DNA of 11,728 bases from Burkholderiales bacterium (GCA_014378085.1 JACMOJ010000210.1:1-11728); one strand, 5' to 3'; shown: positions 1-8,645, counted from the first letter of the stretch. Numbers and translations are program-made. The notes: a model not told the origin generated them from the letters alone.

Positions 1-1667
1 ATGATGCGCGGCGCAAATTGCGAAAGCTCCGAGCGTGCGGTGGGCACCGCTTGTTTCATCAAACCGAGGATGTGCATGCGGCCGTCTTTGGCCTGCTTCA
101 GCGCGACATCCATGATCTCTTTGGTGATGCCCATGATCTTGATGTCCATTTGCAGCGCGGTGATACCGGCATCGGTACCGGCGACTTTGAAATCCATGTC
201 GCCTAAATGATCTTCGTCGCCCAAAATGTCGGTCAGTACAGCAAACTTTGCGCCATCCTTGATAAGCCCCATTGCCACACCAGCAACGTGCGCTTTCATC
301 GGTACACCAGCATCCATCAGCGCCAAACAACCGCCGCACACGGAAGCCATCGATGATGAGCCGTTCGACTCGGTGATTTCCGACACCACACGCATGGCGT
401 AACCAAATTCTGCTTCGGTCGGCAACACTGCTGCCAGTGCACGTTTGGCCAAACGCCCGTGACCGATTTCTCTGCGCTTAGGTGTACCCACACGTCCCGT
501 TTCACCGGTTGAATACGGTGGGAAGTTGTAGTGGAACATGTAACGATCTTTGTACTCGCCTTGTAGGGCGTCGATCATTTGTGAATCTTTCAGCGAGCCG
601 AGCGTTGCAACGACTATCGCCTGCGTTTCGCCACGGGTAAACAACACCGAGCCGTGGGTGCGTGGCAACACGGAGGTGCGAATCGAGATCGGACGCACGG
701 TGCGGGTATCGCGACCGTCAATACGTGGCTCGCCATTCAAAATCTGGCTGCGAACGATTTTGGATTCAATGGCGAACAACAACGATGAGACGGTATTTTT
801 GTCGGGTGCGCCGTCGGCACCTGTACACAACGCGGCGACGACACGTTTATTGATACCGGAGAGCTGCTCGGAGCGAGCACCTTTGGATTTAATGCGGAAC
901 GCCGCATCTAAATCCGCCGCAGCCATGGTGTTGATCTGATCAATCAAGGCTTGCGGTGGCACCGGTGCGGTCCACGCCCAAGGGTCTTTGCCAGCCTCAT
1001 CGGCGAGATCAAGAATGGCGTTGATGACAGCTTGTTGTTGATCGTGACCAAACACAATACCACCCAACATCACGTCTTCCGGTAGTTCGAGCGCCTCAGA
1101 TTCAACCATCAATACGGCAGCTTCCGTACCTGCAACCACCAAATTCATGTGGGAGGTTTCGAGTTCGGTTTTGGTCGGATTCAAAATGTACGCACCGTTT
1201 AGATAACCGACACGTGCCGCGCCAATCGGGCCTTCAAAGGGCACACCCGCCAATGTGACTGCGGCGGACGCACCAATCATCGCAACGATATCGGAATCAA
1301 TTTCCGGATCTGATGAAAGTACGGTGGCGATGATTTGCACTTCGTTGTAAAAACCATCCGGGAACAACGGACGCAGCGGACGATCGATCAAGCGGCTAGT
1401 GAGAATTTCTTTTTCAGAAGGACGACCTTCACGCTTGAAGAAGCCACCCGGGATCTTGCCGCCGGCAAATGTTTTTTCCTGGTAATCAACGGTCAGCGGG
1501 AAAAAATCTTGGCCTTCTTTAGCGTCGCGGCGTGCGACGCAAGTAACGAGTACAACGGTGTCATCTAACGACACCAATACGGCGCCGTCGGCCTGACGAG
1601 CAATCTCGCCAGTTTCGAGCGTCAACGTGTGACGTCCGTATTGCAGTGTTTTCTTAATGGCTTTCAT
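1..1667 (-). CDS. pnp: Polyribonucleotide nucleotidyltransferase (PNPase), 3' end outside the window
   Basis: PNPase is a trimeric 3'-to-5' exoribonuclease that degrades RNA by phosphorolysis and is part of the RNA degradosome in many proteobacteria. The window holds the first 555 codons, from the ATG at 1665-1667 (protein start [11 protein letters not shown]), and runs off the left edge without a stop. Both RNase PH-like cores are visible. The first includes the stretch [11 protein letters not shown]. The second includes [11 protein letters not shown], the phosphate-binding serines 437-439 in SNGSSSMAS, and the catalytic aspartates D486 and D492 in [11 protein letters not shown]. These serines and aspartates fall at the E. 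coli residue numbers. The visible part ends at ELSQFAPRI, just before where the KH and S1 RNA-binding domains should begin. An AAGGGA sequence 8 bases upstream serves as ribosome binding site. It lies downstream of rpsO, as in gammaproteobacteria. No break is seen. Confidence 0.98.
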   Translation of the reverse strand, partial: MKAIKKTLQYGRHTLTLETGEIARQADGAVLVSLDDTVVLVTCVARRDAKEGQDFFPLTVDYQEKTFAGGKIPGGFFKREGRPSEKEILTSRLIDRPLRPLFPDGFYNEVQIIATVLSSDPEIDSDIVAMIGASAAVTLAGVPFEGPIGAARVGYLNGAYILNPTKTELETSHMNLVVAGTEAAVLMVESEALELPEDVMLGGIVFGHDQQQAVINAILDLADEAGKDPWAWTAPVPPQALIDQINTMAAADLDAAFRIKSKGARSEQLSGINKRVVAALCTGADGAPDKNTVSSLLFAIESKIVRSQILNGEPRIDGRDTRTVRPISIRTSVLPRTHGSVLFTRGETQAIVVATLGSLKDSQMIDALQGEYKDRYMFHYNFPPYSTGETGRVGTPKRREIGHGRLAKRALAAVLPTEAEFGYAMRVVSEITESNGSSSMASVCGGCLALMDAGVPMKAHVAGVAMGLIKDGAKFAVLTDILGDEDHLGDMDFKVAGTDAGITALQMDIKIMGITKEIMDVALKQAKDGRMHILGLMKQAVPTARSELSQFAPRI

Positions 1668-1815
1668 GCGGGAATTCCCTTGACGTTTGCAGTGAGATTA
1701 AATCTGGGATGCGGTAGCGATGCTCTTCGGCAGATTGTGACGAGTACGGTCTGCTTGGTGAGGTAACGGCTGGTGCAACAAAAACTAGGGCGATACAACA
1801 ACAATTGTTTGACGC
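1668..1815 (-). promoter_or_regulatory. pnp leader region
   Basis: This is the untranslated stretch between the rpsO terminator and the pnp start. In E. coli the equivalent region holds a pnp promoter and an RNase III-cleaved stem-loop through which PNPase represses itself. Here I see a 5-bp stem, GCAGA with TCTGC around a 15-nt loop at 1730-1754, and a 10-bp palindrome AACAATTGTT near 1799-1808. I find no long double-stranded stem of the E. coli type and no convincing -35/-10 pair, although the terminator upstream suggests pnp needs its own promoter or readthrough. Regulation here is inferred from the family, not shown. Confidence 0.3.
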
Positions 1816-1861
1816 AAAAAATGAAAAAAGCCCCGCTGCCAATAAATCGGACAGTGGGGCT
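1816..1861 (-). terminator. Rho-independent terminator after rpsO
   Basis: Read on the minus strand, a 10-bp stem (arms at 1852-1861 and 1829-1838, AGCCCCACTG pairing with CAGCGGGGCT, one U-G wobble) surrounds a 13-base loop and is followed by TTTTT, then a second T6 run at 1816-1821. It begins about 21 bases after the rpsO stop codon. It matches the rpsO-pnp terminator known in E. coli, where partial readthrough and RNase processing set pnp expression. Strong stem plus U-tract make this a firm call. Confidence 0.93.
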
Positions 1862-1882
1862 AATCTAATTCCGTAACTCCGC

Positions 1883-2149
1883 TTACTTACGCAGGCCGAG
1901 TTTGTCGATGAGTGAGCGATAGGTCTCAAGCTTGGTACGCTTGAGGTAATCCAGCAGACTGCGGCGCTTGGACACCATGCGGAGCAAGCCACGGCGACCG
2001 TGATGATCTTTCACGTGCTTCTTAAAGTGTTCGGTGAGTTCGTTAATCCGGTTTGTGAGTAATGCAACCTGCACTTCCGGAGAGCCCGTATCGCCTTTTG
2101 TGCGACCGTGCTGCGCAATTACTTCAGCCGTTCTTACTGTCGTTGTCAT
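1883..2149 (-). CDS. rpsO: 30S ribosomal protein S15
   Basis: S15 binds the three-way junction of helices 20-22 in the central domain of 16S rRNA early in 30S assembly, and contacts 23S rRNA to form a subunit bridge. The 88-residue product matches the usual 88-89 residues. It carries the hallmark block [12 protein letters not shown], then [16 protein letters not shown] and the [11 protein letters not shown] helix, ending in LGLRK. The ATG at 2147-2149 follows AGGGG with about 6 bases of spacing. The gene lies between truB and pnp, with its own strong promoter upstream and a terminator downstream, so it can be expressed apart from the long operon. S15 often represses its own translation through its leader. 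Confidence 0.98.
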   Translation of the reverse strand: MTTTVRTAEVIAQHGRTKGDTGSPEVQVALLTNRINELTEHFKKHVKDHHGRRGLLRMVSKRRSLLDYLKRTKLETYRSLIDKLGLRK

Positions 2150-2167
2150 TTCAAACCCCTATCAAAT

Positions 2168-2200
2168 CGAACATCCTGTCGCGGATGATTGCGGCGTTCG
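2168..2200 (-). promoter_or_regulatory. Candidate S15 autoregulatory RNA structure in the rpsO leader
   Basis: On the minus strand the rpsO leader can form a 5-bp stem CATCC/GGATG (arms at 2183-2187 and 2172-2176) closing a GCGACA loop. A second stem, CGAA/TTCG (2197-2200 with 2168-2171), is directly contiguous on the 3' side and separated by a 9-base bulge on the 5' side. The structure ends 18 bases before the start codon, close to the ribosome binding site. S15 operators in several bacteria use short stacked helices or pseudoknots that mimic its 16S site, but their structures differ between lineages. The pairing is seen; the regulatory role is inferred. Confidence 0.4.
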
Positions 2201-2226
2201 GAACTGTCCCTACTAGCAAGGTCGAA

Positions 2227-2256
2227 ATTATAGCCCGAAGCAGGCAAAAAACACAA
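2227..2256 (-). promoter_or_regulatory. Sigma-70 promoter for rpsO
   Basis: On the minus strand a perfect -10 box TATAAT (2227-2232) lies 18 bases downstream of TTGTGT (2251-2256), which matches the first three bases of the -35 consensus. The predicted start point near 2220 gives a leader of about 70 bases before the rpsO ATG. The location, between truB and rpsO, is where E. coli also has a separate rpsO promoter. Confidence 0.75.
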
Positions 2257-2307
2257 CGAAATCAGTGGTTTTCGCCTTTAGCGCGAAGCGGCACGCCGAC
2301 GAGGACA

Positions 2308-3309
2308 TCACCGCAGTTTCATTACCCGGGATGGGGAAAGGCGCAGGTGGGCCACGTTGGCCACATCGGCCACGCCGGCCACATCCGCCACGCCGCCAAC
2401 GCCACCAACCCCACCAACCGCACCAACGCCAAGAAAGTTCTGATGAGGGCCCCACACCGCATGTTCGCCAGTCGCGACGTCAATACTTTCCAACCCAACC
2501 CAGCCGCCGTGCGAAAAAATCTCCGCATCTGCACTACTCAGTACTATCGTCGAAAGCGCCGCGCATAACGAAGCCGGCGGCCTAAGAAATGTCTCAAGTA
2601 ACTCAGCACCAACTTTTTCTAAAGCCTCAAGGGTCACAGCGTCGGCGATATTGAGTCCACCGGTGGCCGTCCGCCGCAGTGCCGTCAGATGCGCTCCACA
2701 ACCCAGTCGCTTACCGATGTCTTCGGCCAACACGCGGATGTATGTGCCTTTACTCACGTCAACGTCAATCACCAACTCGGCACCATTCAGCGCGATAAGG
2801 TGGATCGCGTAAATGTGTATATCCCGAGCGGCGCGCTCCACCTCTATTCCTTTGCGCGCCAATTCGTAAAGCGGCACACCAGCCTGCTTCAGCGCGGAAT
2901 ACATCGGGGGGATTTGGGTTTGCTCGCCAACAAATTGTGCAAGGACAGTGGTGGCCCGCTCGATATCCACGTCAACGAGGCCACTCTTTTGGATCACCCC
3001 CTCCGTGTCGCCAGTAGTACTCACTTGGCCGAGCTTGAGCGTCGCGCGATAGGATTTGTTAGCGTCCAACATAAAGCGCGAGAACTTGGTCGCCTCGCCA
3101 AAACAAACGGGCAACAGTCCGGTGGCAAACGGATCAAGTGTTCCAGTATGTCCAGCCTTTTGCGCACGAAAAATTCGCTTGGCCGCCGCCATCGCCTGTG
3201 TTGACGAGCGACCAGCGGGCTTGTCTAGCAACAGTACACCGTCAAGCTCGCGCCGGGTTATAGGCAAAGGCAAAGGCGGACGCGAACGCGGACGGCGCTC
3301 AACCTTCAT
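2308..3309 (-). CDS. truB: tRNA pseudouridine(55) synthase TruB
   Basis: TruB converts uridine 55 in the T-loop of elongator tRNAs to pseudouridine and also acts as a tRNA chaperone. The 333-residue product has the family signatures in order: GVLLLDKPAGRSS (residues 24-36), the catalytic block GHTGTLDPFATGLL with nucleophile D59, the Tyr motif NKSYRATLKLG, and SKGTYIRVLAEDIG, followed by a C-terminal domain. Usual length is about 300-315 residues. The excess comes from a slightly longer N-terminus and from an insertion of V-G-x and V-A-x triplets coded by tandem 9-bp repeats. The insertion sits in the final strand pair, between FLGVGAV and the family-typical ending LRLSPSRVM. The start is the ATG at 3307-3309; no clear Shine-Dalgarno sequence precedes it. 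It lies 38 bases after rbfA, so translation may depend on the upstream gene. Confidence 0.95.
   Translation of the reverse strand: MKVERRPRSRPPLPLPITRRELDGVLLLDKPAGRSSTQAMAAAKRIFRAQKAGHTGTLDPFATGLLPVCFGEATKFSRFMLDANKSYRATLKLGQVSTTGDTEGVIQKSGLVDVDIERATTVLAQFVGEQTQIPPMYSALKQAGVPLYELARKGIEVERAARDIHIYAIHLIALNGAELVIDVDVSKGTYIRVLAEDIGKRLGCGAHLTALRRTATGGLNIADAVTLEALEKVGAELLETFLRPPASLCAALSTIVLSSADAEIFSHGGWVGLESIDVATGEHAVWGPHQNFLGVGAVGGVGGVGGVADVAGVADVANVAHLRLSPSRVMKLR
2347..2427 (-). repeat. Nine tandem 9-bp repeats inside truB
   Basis: Read on the minus strand from 2427 down, nine in-frame 9-bp units follow each other: four of the form GTT-GGY-GSN (Val-Gly-Gly/Ala), then five of the form GTG-GCS-NNN (Val-Ala-Asp/Gly/Asn/His). 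The units are degenerate, so they fall into two sub-families rather than one exact repeat. They expand a turn near the TruB C-terminus without breaking the frame. The array looks like a minisatellite grown by slippage or unequal crossing-over. Confidence 0.9.
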
Positions 3310-3347
3310 ACGCGCGCCACATGTGGATCATGGACGGCGAAGAGTGG

Positions 3348-3731
3348 TCAAACTGCCGCATCCTCGCTGTCCCGCGGATGCCGAGCATCATCGGCTACCG
3401 CATCGCTAATGAGCTTGGACAGGTGCGCGCCTCGCTCAATCGAGTGATCCACCTCAAAGTGCAGCGCCGGAACGGTGCGAATTGTCAGGCGCTTGGCGAG
3501 CTGCATGCGCAGAAACCCCGCCGCACTGTTAAGCCCGCGCCGACACGATTCCGCTTGCGCCTCATTGCCGAGCTGGGTAAAAAATATTTTGGCGTGCGAG
3601 TTATCGCTCGCCAGCTCCACGCCAGTCAAGGTCACCATCGAGACGCGCGGGTCACGCATCTCCAACCGGATGAACTCTGAAATCTCGCGCTGTATCTGAT
3701 CCGCGATTTTGCGATTACGTGCATCTGACAC
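3348..3731 (-). CDS. rbfA: 30S ribosome-binding factor A
   Basis: RbfA binds the immature 30S subunit near the 5' end of 16S rRNA, is needed for late maturation of the subunit and is linked to cold adaptation. The 127-residue product (E. coli has 133) shows the single KH-type fold: an N-terminal helix with RKIADQIQREISEFI, the DPRVSMVTLTGVEL strand, HAKIFFTQLG, the helix-kink-helix element with SAAGFLR, and the last strand TVPALHFEVDHS. The start is a GTG at 3729-3731. A nearby ATG at 3722-3724 is in another frame. An acidic tail ends the protein. It lies 53 bases after infB and 38 bases before truB, within the operon. Confidence 0.96.
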   Translation of the reverse strand: MSDARNRKIADQIQREISEFIRLEMRDPRVSMVTLTGVELASDNSHAKIFFTQLGNEAQAESCRRGLNSAAGFLRMQLAKRLTIRTVPALHFEVDHSIERGAHLSKLISDAVADDARHPRDSEDAAV

Positions 3732-3740
3732 GGCGGTTTA

Positions 3741-3745
3741 CTCCT
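3741..3745 (-). promoter_or_regulatory. Ribosome binding site supporting the rbfA GTG start
   Basis: AGGAG-type purines (reading GCAGGAG on the minus strand) lie about 9 bases upstream of the GTG at 3729-3731. With the family-typical N-terminus beginning right there, they settle the non-ATG start. Confidence 0.65.
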
Positions 3746-3784
3746 GCCCTCTGGCAACCTTCAGCTTAAAAAAACATCCTGTTG

Positions 3785-6466
3785 CTACGCAAGCGTCCGC
3801 GCGACCTCAGTCGTCTCGAAGGCTTCAATCTGATCACCTTCCTTGATGTCATCAAAGTTCTTGACCGACAGGCCGCACTCAAAGCCGCCCTTGACCTCTT
3901 TGACGTCATCCTTGAAGCGCTTCAACGAATCGAGTTCACCTGTAAAAATCACCACGCCATCGCGCAGGAGTCGAATGGAACACCCACGTTTGATGAGGCC
4001 GTCCAAGACAAAACATCCTGCGACAGCGCCAACCTTGGAAATCTTAAACACCGTACGGATTTCAACCAAGCCCAGCACAACTTCCTTGATCTCAGGCGAC
4101 AACAACCCACTAAGCGCCGCTTTGATGTCATCAACAGCTTCGTAAATGACGTTGTAGTAGCGCACCTGTACGCCGGAGGTTTCAATCAGCTTACGTGCAC
4201 TAGCATCGGCGCGCACGTTAAAACCGATGACAACTGCTTTAGAGGCAAGTGCCAAGTTAACGTCTGATTCAGTGATCGCACCGACCCCTGCATGTACCAC
4301 GTTAACCCTGACTTCCTCGGTCGTCAGTTTGCCAAGTGCGTATGACAAACCTTCATAGGAGCCTTGGACGTCGGCTTTTATGATGACGGTGAGCGAACGA
4401 ACCGCGCCATCACCCATTTGCTCAAATGCATTTTCAAGTTTGACGGCTTGTTGTTTGGCGAGTTTCACATCGCGATACTTGCCTTGACGGAACAGCGCAA
4501 TTTCGCGTGCTTTTCGCTCGTCATTAAGGACCATCATATCGTCGCCCGCACCGGGCACATCGGTTAAGCCTTGCACCTCGACCGGAATCGAAGGGCCGGC
4601 GGAATCGACACTCTTGCCGTCTTCATCAATCATCGCGCGGACACGTCCAAACACACCGCCAGCCAGCAACATATCGCCTTTTTTCAGCGTGCCCGACATC
4701 ACCAAAACGGTTGCAACTGGGCCCCGGCCCTTATCGAGGCGCGCTTCGAGCACAACGCCTTTGGCAGGCGAATCCGTAACCGCTTTAAGTTCGGCGACCT
4801 CGGCCACCAACAGGATTGCTTCAAGCAGCGAATCAATGCCCGCGCCGGTTCGCGCCGATACCGGTACAAACATAACCTCGCCGCCGTACTCCTCCGGCAG
4901 TACGTCGTTGGCAACCAGATCTTGCCGCACGCGCTCAAGATTCGCCTCCGGTTTGGCGACGTTATTGATGGCCACAATCATCGGCACATTGGCTGCTTTC
5001 GCGTGCGCAATCGCTTCTTTGGTCTGCGGCATCACGCCGTCATCCGCCGCCACAACCAGAATCACGATATCGGTAATTTGTGAGCCACGCGCACGCATCG
5101 CGGTAAACGCTTCGTGTCCTGGCGTGTCCAAAAAGGTGATGACGCCGCGCGGGGTTTGCACATGATATGCACCGATGTGTTGCGTGATGCCACCGGCCTC
5201 GCCTGATGCCACACGAGCGGTTCGGATCTTGTCCAAGAGTGATGTCTTGCCGTGATCGACGTGTCCCATGATGGTCACTACCGGCGGACGTGTGATCATG
5301 TCCTCTGGCTTGTGCTCAATGGCCTCGACAAGATACGCCTCAGGGTCATCTGCTTTCGCCGCGCTGGCGGTGTGGCCCATTTCTTCGACAACCAGCATCG
5401 CGGTTTCTTGGTCGAGCACTTGGTTGATGGTAACCATCGAGCCAAGTCGCATCATAGTCTTGATGACTTCGGCGGCCTTCACCGCCATTTTTTGTGCGGG
5501 CTCACCAACCGTAATCGTTTCCGGCACTAACACCTCGCGCACCACCGGCTCGGCAGGCGCTTGGAACGTGCTCGGATCGGCGTCGTCATGATGCGCCTTC
5601 GCACGCCGACCACGCCAACCCTCACGGCCGCCTGAAGCGTCACCGCGCGTCTTAATGCCACGGCGTTTGTTCGCATCATCCGCCCACGTGGAGGTGGTCT
5701 TGGTCGGCTTCTTAGCCGGCTTTTTGTCCGTTTTAATTTGGCCGTCTGCATCTTTGATCACTGGCCGATGCAGGGTACCCGCGGTGGGTGGCGGGTCTTT
5801 CTTTAGAACCACGCGCTCGCCAATACGCGGCCTATTCGGGTCCACGGAGATGGTCGCCTTCGCGGCGGGCGGCGTGACGCTCGGGCTCGCAGCTGTCGGA
5901 ACCGACAGAGCAAGTTCGGCTACTGCCGCGGCCGGCACCGTCGCGTCGGGTTGCGCTGGCGCTGCGGCAGTGGCAACCTGCCCATCGGCCTCGTCGCCAG
6001 CATTCTTGGCGCGCCGCTTTGGCGCCTGTGTTTTTGCTTTTTCTTCGGCTTGCTTTGCGAGCAAGGCTGCCGTCCGATCTTCTTCATGCCTGCGCTTGGC
6101 CATTTCTTCGTCGTTGATGATCGGCTGCGCTGGCTCAGCCACCACCTCTACTGGTGCCTCCGCAGAAGCATCAACTTTGACAAACGTGCGCTTTTTGCGA
6201 ACTTCGACCTGGATGGTGCGCGCTTTGCCGGTCGCATCAGACTTCTTGATTTCAGAGGTCTGCTTACGCATCAGCGTGATTTTTTTCTTTTCGTCCTTGT
6301 GGCCGTGCGACTCTTGCAAAAACGCAAGCAGCCGAGTTTTATCGTCCTCGGCAAGCGGCTCGTCTGGGGCGGACTTAGTGACTCCAGCTGACTTCAGTTG
6401 CTCAATGAGCAACTCTGGGGTCAGCTTTAGTTCCTTAGCGAATTGTTCAACAGTCGTCTGTGCCAT
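3785..6466 (-). CDS. infB: Translation initiation factor IF-2, with an altered G4 motif
   Basis: IF2 is the GTPase that brings fMet-tRNA to the 30S subunit and promotes joining of the 50S subunit. The 893-residue product is full length for a proteobacterial IF2. In order: an IF2N domain (about 1-50), a second basic element near 65-110, a long Ala/Pro/Lys-rich linker to about 330, the GTPase domain, a beta-barrel, and the C1 and C2 domains; C2 has GAVAGC at 813-818 in the fMet-tRNA-binding region. G1 is GHVDHGKT (401-408), G2 includes [11 protein letters not shown]3 is DTPGH (447-451) with the catalytic His, and G5 is SARTG. G4 is abnormal: where nearly all IF2s read NKID or NKxD, residues 501-504 are N-N-V-A, in otherwise normal context (IVAI before, KPEAN after). 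The ATG at 6464-6466 follows AAGG. The gene lies between nusA (54-base gap) and rbfA (53-base gap). Confidence 0.98.
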   Translation of the reverse strand: MAQTTVEQFAKELKLTPELLIEQLKSAGVTKSAPDEPLAEDDKTRLLAFLQESHGHKDEKKKITLMRKQTSEIKKSDATGKARTIQVEVRKKRTFVKVDASAEAPVEVVAEPAQPIINDEEMAKRRHEEDRTAALLAKQAEEKAKTQAPKRRAKNAGDEADGQVATAAAPAQPDATVPAAAVAELALSVPTAASPSVTPPAAKATISVDPNRPRIGERVVLKKDPPPTAGTLHRPVIKDADGQIKTDKKPAKKPTKTTSTWADDANKRRGIKTRGDASGGREGWRGRRAKAHHDDADPSTFQAPAEPVVREVLVPETITVGEPAQKMAVKAAEVIKTMMRLGSMVTINQVLDQETAMLVVEEMGHTASAAKADDPEAYLVEAIEHKPEDMITRPPVVTIMGHVDHGKTSLLDKIRTARVASGEAGGITQHIGAYHVQTPRGVITFLDTPGHEAFTAMRARGSQITDIVILVVAADDGVMPQTKEAIAHAKAANVPMIVAINNVAKPEANLERVRQDLVANDVLPEEYGGEVMFVPVSARTGAGIDSLLEAILLVAEVAELKAVTDSPAKGVVLEARLDKGRGPVATVLVMSGTLKKGDMLLAGGVFGRVRAMIDEDGKSVDSAGPSIPVEVQGLTDVPGAGDDMMVLNDERKAREIALFRQGKYRDVKLAKQQAVKLENAFEQMGDGAVRSLTVIIKADVQGSYEGLSYALGKLTTEEVRVNVVHAGVGAITESDVNLALASKAVVIGFNVRADASARKLIETSGVQVRYYNVIYEAVDDIKAALSGLLSPEIKEVVLGLVEIRTVFKISKVGAVAGCFVLDGLIKRGCSIRLLRDGVVIFTGELDSLKRFKDDVKEVKGGFECGLSVKNFDDIKEGDQIEAFETTEVARTLA

Positions 6467-6520
6467 GCGTTACCTTGTTTCTACGTACTTGCTTTGCGAT
6501 TTCGAAATGTCTAGCGGCGA

Positions 6521-8020
6521 TCAAGCAGACTCAGTGGCGAACCACGGCGCTCTCGCCGTCATGATGAGTTGCTTGGCTCGCTCCGCATCCATGCCGGTCA
6601 GCTCCGTCAGCTCATCAATTGCCAGATCAGCGAGGTCTTCCATGGTCCGGACGCCCTTTGAAGCCAGCAGATGCGCTGTTTCCGCGTCCATACCCTCCAT
6701 GGCCAGCAAATCTTCCGACCCAGTTTCGATCGTTTCTTCGGACTTGATGGCTGCCGTAACGAGTGCATCGCGCGCGCGACGACGCAGTTCGGTGATGGTG
6801 TCTTCGTCGAAGGATTCAATTTCAAGCATCTCGCTCAACGGCACATAAGCAACCTCTTCAAGATTGCTAAATCCCTCAGCGATCAAAATATTCGCAACTT
6901 CTTCATCCACATCCAGCTTTTCGATGAACAATTGCTGGATCGATTGATGCTCGGTATTGCGGCGCTCACTCGCCGTTTCTTCGGTCATGATATTTAACTG
7001 CCAGCCGGTCAGCTCAGATGCTAGGCGAACGTTTTGTCCGCCACGGCCAATTGCCTGCGCCAGTTGTTCTTCATCAACCACGACATCCATTGCGTGTTTT
7101 TCCTCGTCAACAATAATTGAGGACACTTCTGCCGGCGCAAGCGCGTTGATCACGAACTGCGCTGGATCAGCCGACCACAAGATAATGTCGACACGCTCGC
7201 CCGCCAATTCGCCAGTGACCGCTTGCACACGCGAACCACGCATACCCACGCAGGTGCCGATCGGGTCCACGCGCGGGTCATTTGACTTCACCGCAATTTT
7301 TGCGCGCATGCCGGGGTCCCGCGCAGCGCCTTTGATTTCCAACAGGCCTTCTTCAATTTCAGGCACTTCGAGTTCGAACAACAACTTAATGAAATCAGGT
7401 GAGATGCGCGACAACACCAACTGCGGCCCGCGCAGGTTGCGGTCAATCTTGAGCAAAAACGCCCGCACCCGATCGCCCACACGCAGATTTTCTTTCGGGA
7501 TCAATTCGGATTTTGGCAGCAATGCTTCGATGCGACCGGACTCCACGATCACATTGCCCCGCTCCATACGCTTGATCGTACCTGTCACGAGTTGCTCGTC
7601 ACGCGCCAGGAAATCTTGCAGGATTTGCTCGCGTTCCGCATCACGAATCTTTTGAAGAATGACCTGCTTGGCCGTTTGCGCGCCGATACGGCCGAAGTCC
7701 ACTGCCTCAAGCGGCTCTTCGATTACATCGTCGAGTTGTAGGTTTTCGCCGCGCTCTGGCGCGTCGGTAATCGCAATTTGACGCGCCGGTTCCTCGTGAT
7801 CTTCATCCGGCACCACGGTCCAGCGACGAAACGCCTCGTACTCGCCCGTGAGTCGATCAATTTCTACTCGAACGTCGGCCTCGTCTTGGAGCACCTTATC
7901 GGCAAATTTTCTTTTGGTTGCCGATGCCAACGCCATCTCCAGCGCAATAAAGACAGTCTCTCTCGGGACACTTTTTTCACGCGCAAGGGCATCGACTAGC
8001 AACAAAATTTCTCGACTCAT
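6521..8020 (-). CDS. nusA: Transcription termination/antitermination protein NusA
   Basis: NusA binds RNA polymerase and the emerging RNA, enhances pausing and intrinsic termination, and takes part in rRNA antitermination and transcription-coupled repair. The 499-residue product matches E. coli (495). Domains in order: the RNA polymerase-binding N-terminal domain (to about 130), an S1 domain (about 133-200, with [16 protein letters not shown]), KH1 with the GMRG loop at 259-262, KH2 with GRGG at 325-328, and two acidic C-terminal repeats (about 365-425 and 440-495) containing LNEL-like motifs such as [10 protein letters not shown]. The C-terminal repeats are typical of proteobacteria and bind the alpha subunit C-terminal domain or NusG/lambda N. 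The ATG at 8018-8020 is preceded by GGAG about 10 bases upstream. It lies 80 bases after rimP. No defects are seen. Confidence 0.98.
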   Translation of the reverse strand: MSREILLLVDALAREKSVPRETVFIALEMALASATKRKFADKVLQDEADVRVEIDRLTGEYEAFRRWTVVPDEDHEEPARQIAITDAPERGENLQLDDVIEEPLEAVDFGRIGAQTAKQVILQKIRDAEREQILQDFLARDEQLVTGTIKRMERGNVIVESGRIEALLPKSELIPKENLRVGDRVRAFLLKIDRNLRGPQLVLSRISPDFIKLLFELEVPEIEEGLLEIKGAARDPGMRAKIAVKSNDPRVDPIGTCVGMRGSRVQAVTGELAGERVDIILWSADPAQFVINALAPAEVSSIIVDEEKHAMDVVVDEEQLAQAIGRGGQNVRLASELTGWQLNIMTEETASERRNTEHQSIQQLFIEKLDVDEEVANILIAEGFSNLEEVAYVPLSEMLEIESFDEDTITELRRRARDALVTAAIKSEETIETGSEDLLAMEGMDAETAHLLASKGVRTMEDLADLAIDELTELTGMDAERAKQLIMTARAPWFATESA

Positions 8021-8040
8021 TTTTTACATCTCCATCGTAT

Positions 8041-8065
8041 CTGCCGGTCCGTCAATATTCGGCAG
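8041..8065 (-). promoter_or_regulatory. Stem-loop between rimP and nusA
   Basis: CTGCCG and CGGCAG (8041-8046 and 8060-8065) form a perfect 6-bp inverted repeat around 13 bases, in the short gap ahead of nusA. There is no following U-tract, so it is not a standard terminator. It may be an RNA processing or stability element; the function is unknown. Confidence 0.4.
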
Positions 8066-8068
8066 CAG

Positions 8069-8104
8069 GTGTTTGCTTTGTTCTAAGTGTTTACTTCGTT
8101 CTAA
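8069..8104 (-). repeat. Two tandem 18-bp copies at the rimP stop codon
   Basis: Copy one is 8069-8086 and copy two is 8087-8104; they abut and agree at 16 of 18 positions. The minus-strand unit is TTAGAACRAAGYAAACAC. The rimP stop codon TAG (8101-8103) lies in the copy nearer the gene, and the other copy repeats the same TAG in frame 18 bases further on, giving a backup stop. Confidence 0.9.
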
Positions 8105-8637
8105 ATCTGCGGAATCAATCGCGCTTTCTCAATCTGACCGAGCTTCACGGAGACGGATTTCTCACCCGTGGTGGCAGCTGTTGCAGACTTATCTGCCGCC
8201 GCTTTCGCTGTCTTACTTGCCTTGCCCGCCTTGCCAACCGACTTCGATGGCGCCTCTGCATCAGCGATAAGAAACGTCACTTCATCTTCTTCCACGCCCG
8301 ACACCACACCATCAAAGCGCTTACGGTTCCCGACCATCGTGTTCAAACGCACCCGCACCGGCTGACCGCGAAAGCGCCAAAAGTCCTTCGCCGTCTTCAA
8401 CACTCGATCCAAGCCCGGCGACGATATTTCCAGCCGTTCGTACTCTACGTTTTCGACCGTTAATGCGTGGGATAGCTGATTGCTGACTTTGCTGCAATCT
8501 TCAACCGTGACAAACCCCTGACCTTCCGACCGGTCAATGAAAACTCTGAGCAGCCCGCGCGGGGCCCGCTCGATCTCGACGAGCTCCAGCGAGAAGCTCC
8601 TCAATGCGTCATCAATGATTTTTTCCAGGTTTGCCAA
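8101..8637 (-). CDS. rimP: Ribosome maturation factor RimP, with a Lys/Ala-rich insertion
   Basis: RimP assists assembly of the 30S subunit, acting before RimM and RbfA on the central pseudoknot region near S12. The 178-residue product, read from a TTG start at 8635-8637, begins LANLEKIIDDAL and carries the family motifs ELVEIE, LRVFIDRSEG, VTVEDCSKVSNQLS and the highly conserved LEISSPGLDRVL. The C-terminal SH3-like domain follows, with FRGQPVRVRL and RKRFDGVVSGVEEDEVTFLI, ending in QIEKARLIPQI. The usual length is about 150 residues. The surplus is a basic, low-complexity insertion (roughly residues 132-162, rich in Lys, Ala, Ser and Thr) in a loop before the last strand. A longer reading from the ATG at 8758-8760 would add 41 Arg-rich residues with no family similarity, so I prefer the TTG. 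It is first gene of the operon, followed by nusA. Confidence 0.94.
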   Translation of the reverse strand: MANLEKIIDDALRSFSLELVEIERAPRGLLRVFIDRSEGQGFVTVEDCSKVSNQLSHALTVENVEYERLEISSPGLDRVLKTAKDFWRFRGQPVRVRLNTMVGNRKRFDGVVSGVEEDEVTFLIADAEAPSKSVGKAGKASKTAKAAADKSATAATTGEKSVSVKLGQIEKARLIPQI

Positions 8638-8645
8638 TCTACAAT

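Noticed and set aside
2233..2245. GCC/GGC hairpin between the -35 and -10 boxes of the rpsO promoter, considered as a terminator after truB
   Set aside because: Only 3 bp pair across 7 bases, and the T-run lies before, not after, the stem on the minus strand.
2062..2585. Plus-strand open frames with His/Gly/Asn- or Pro/His-rich repeats opposite truB and the rpsO leader
   Set aside because: Their repeats are the other-strand reading of the truB 9-bp array; they run across the rpsO promoter and show no ribosome binding site.
5655..6848. A 397-residue open frame on the plus strand, antisense to the infB start and nusA end
   Set aside because: It is Ser/Ala/Val-rich with no domain, lies wholly opposite two certain genes, and reflects their codon bias; no ribosome binding site or family likeness is seen.
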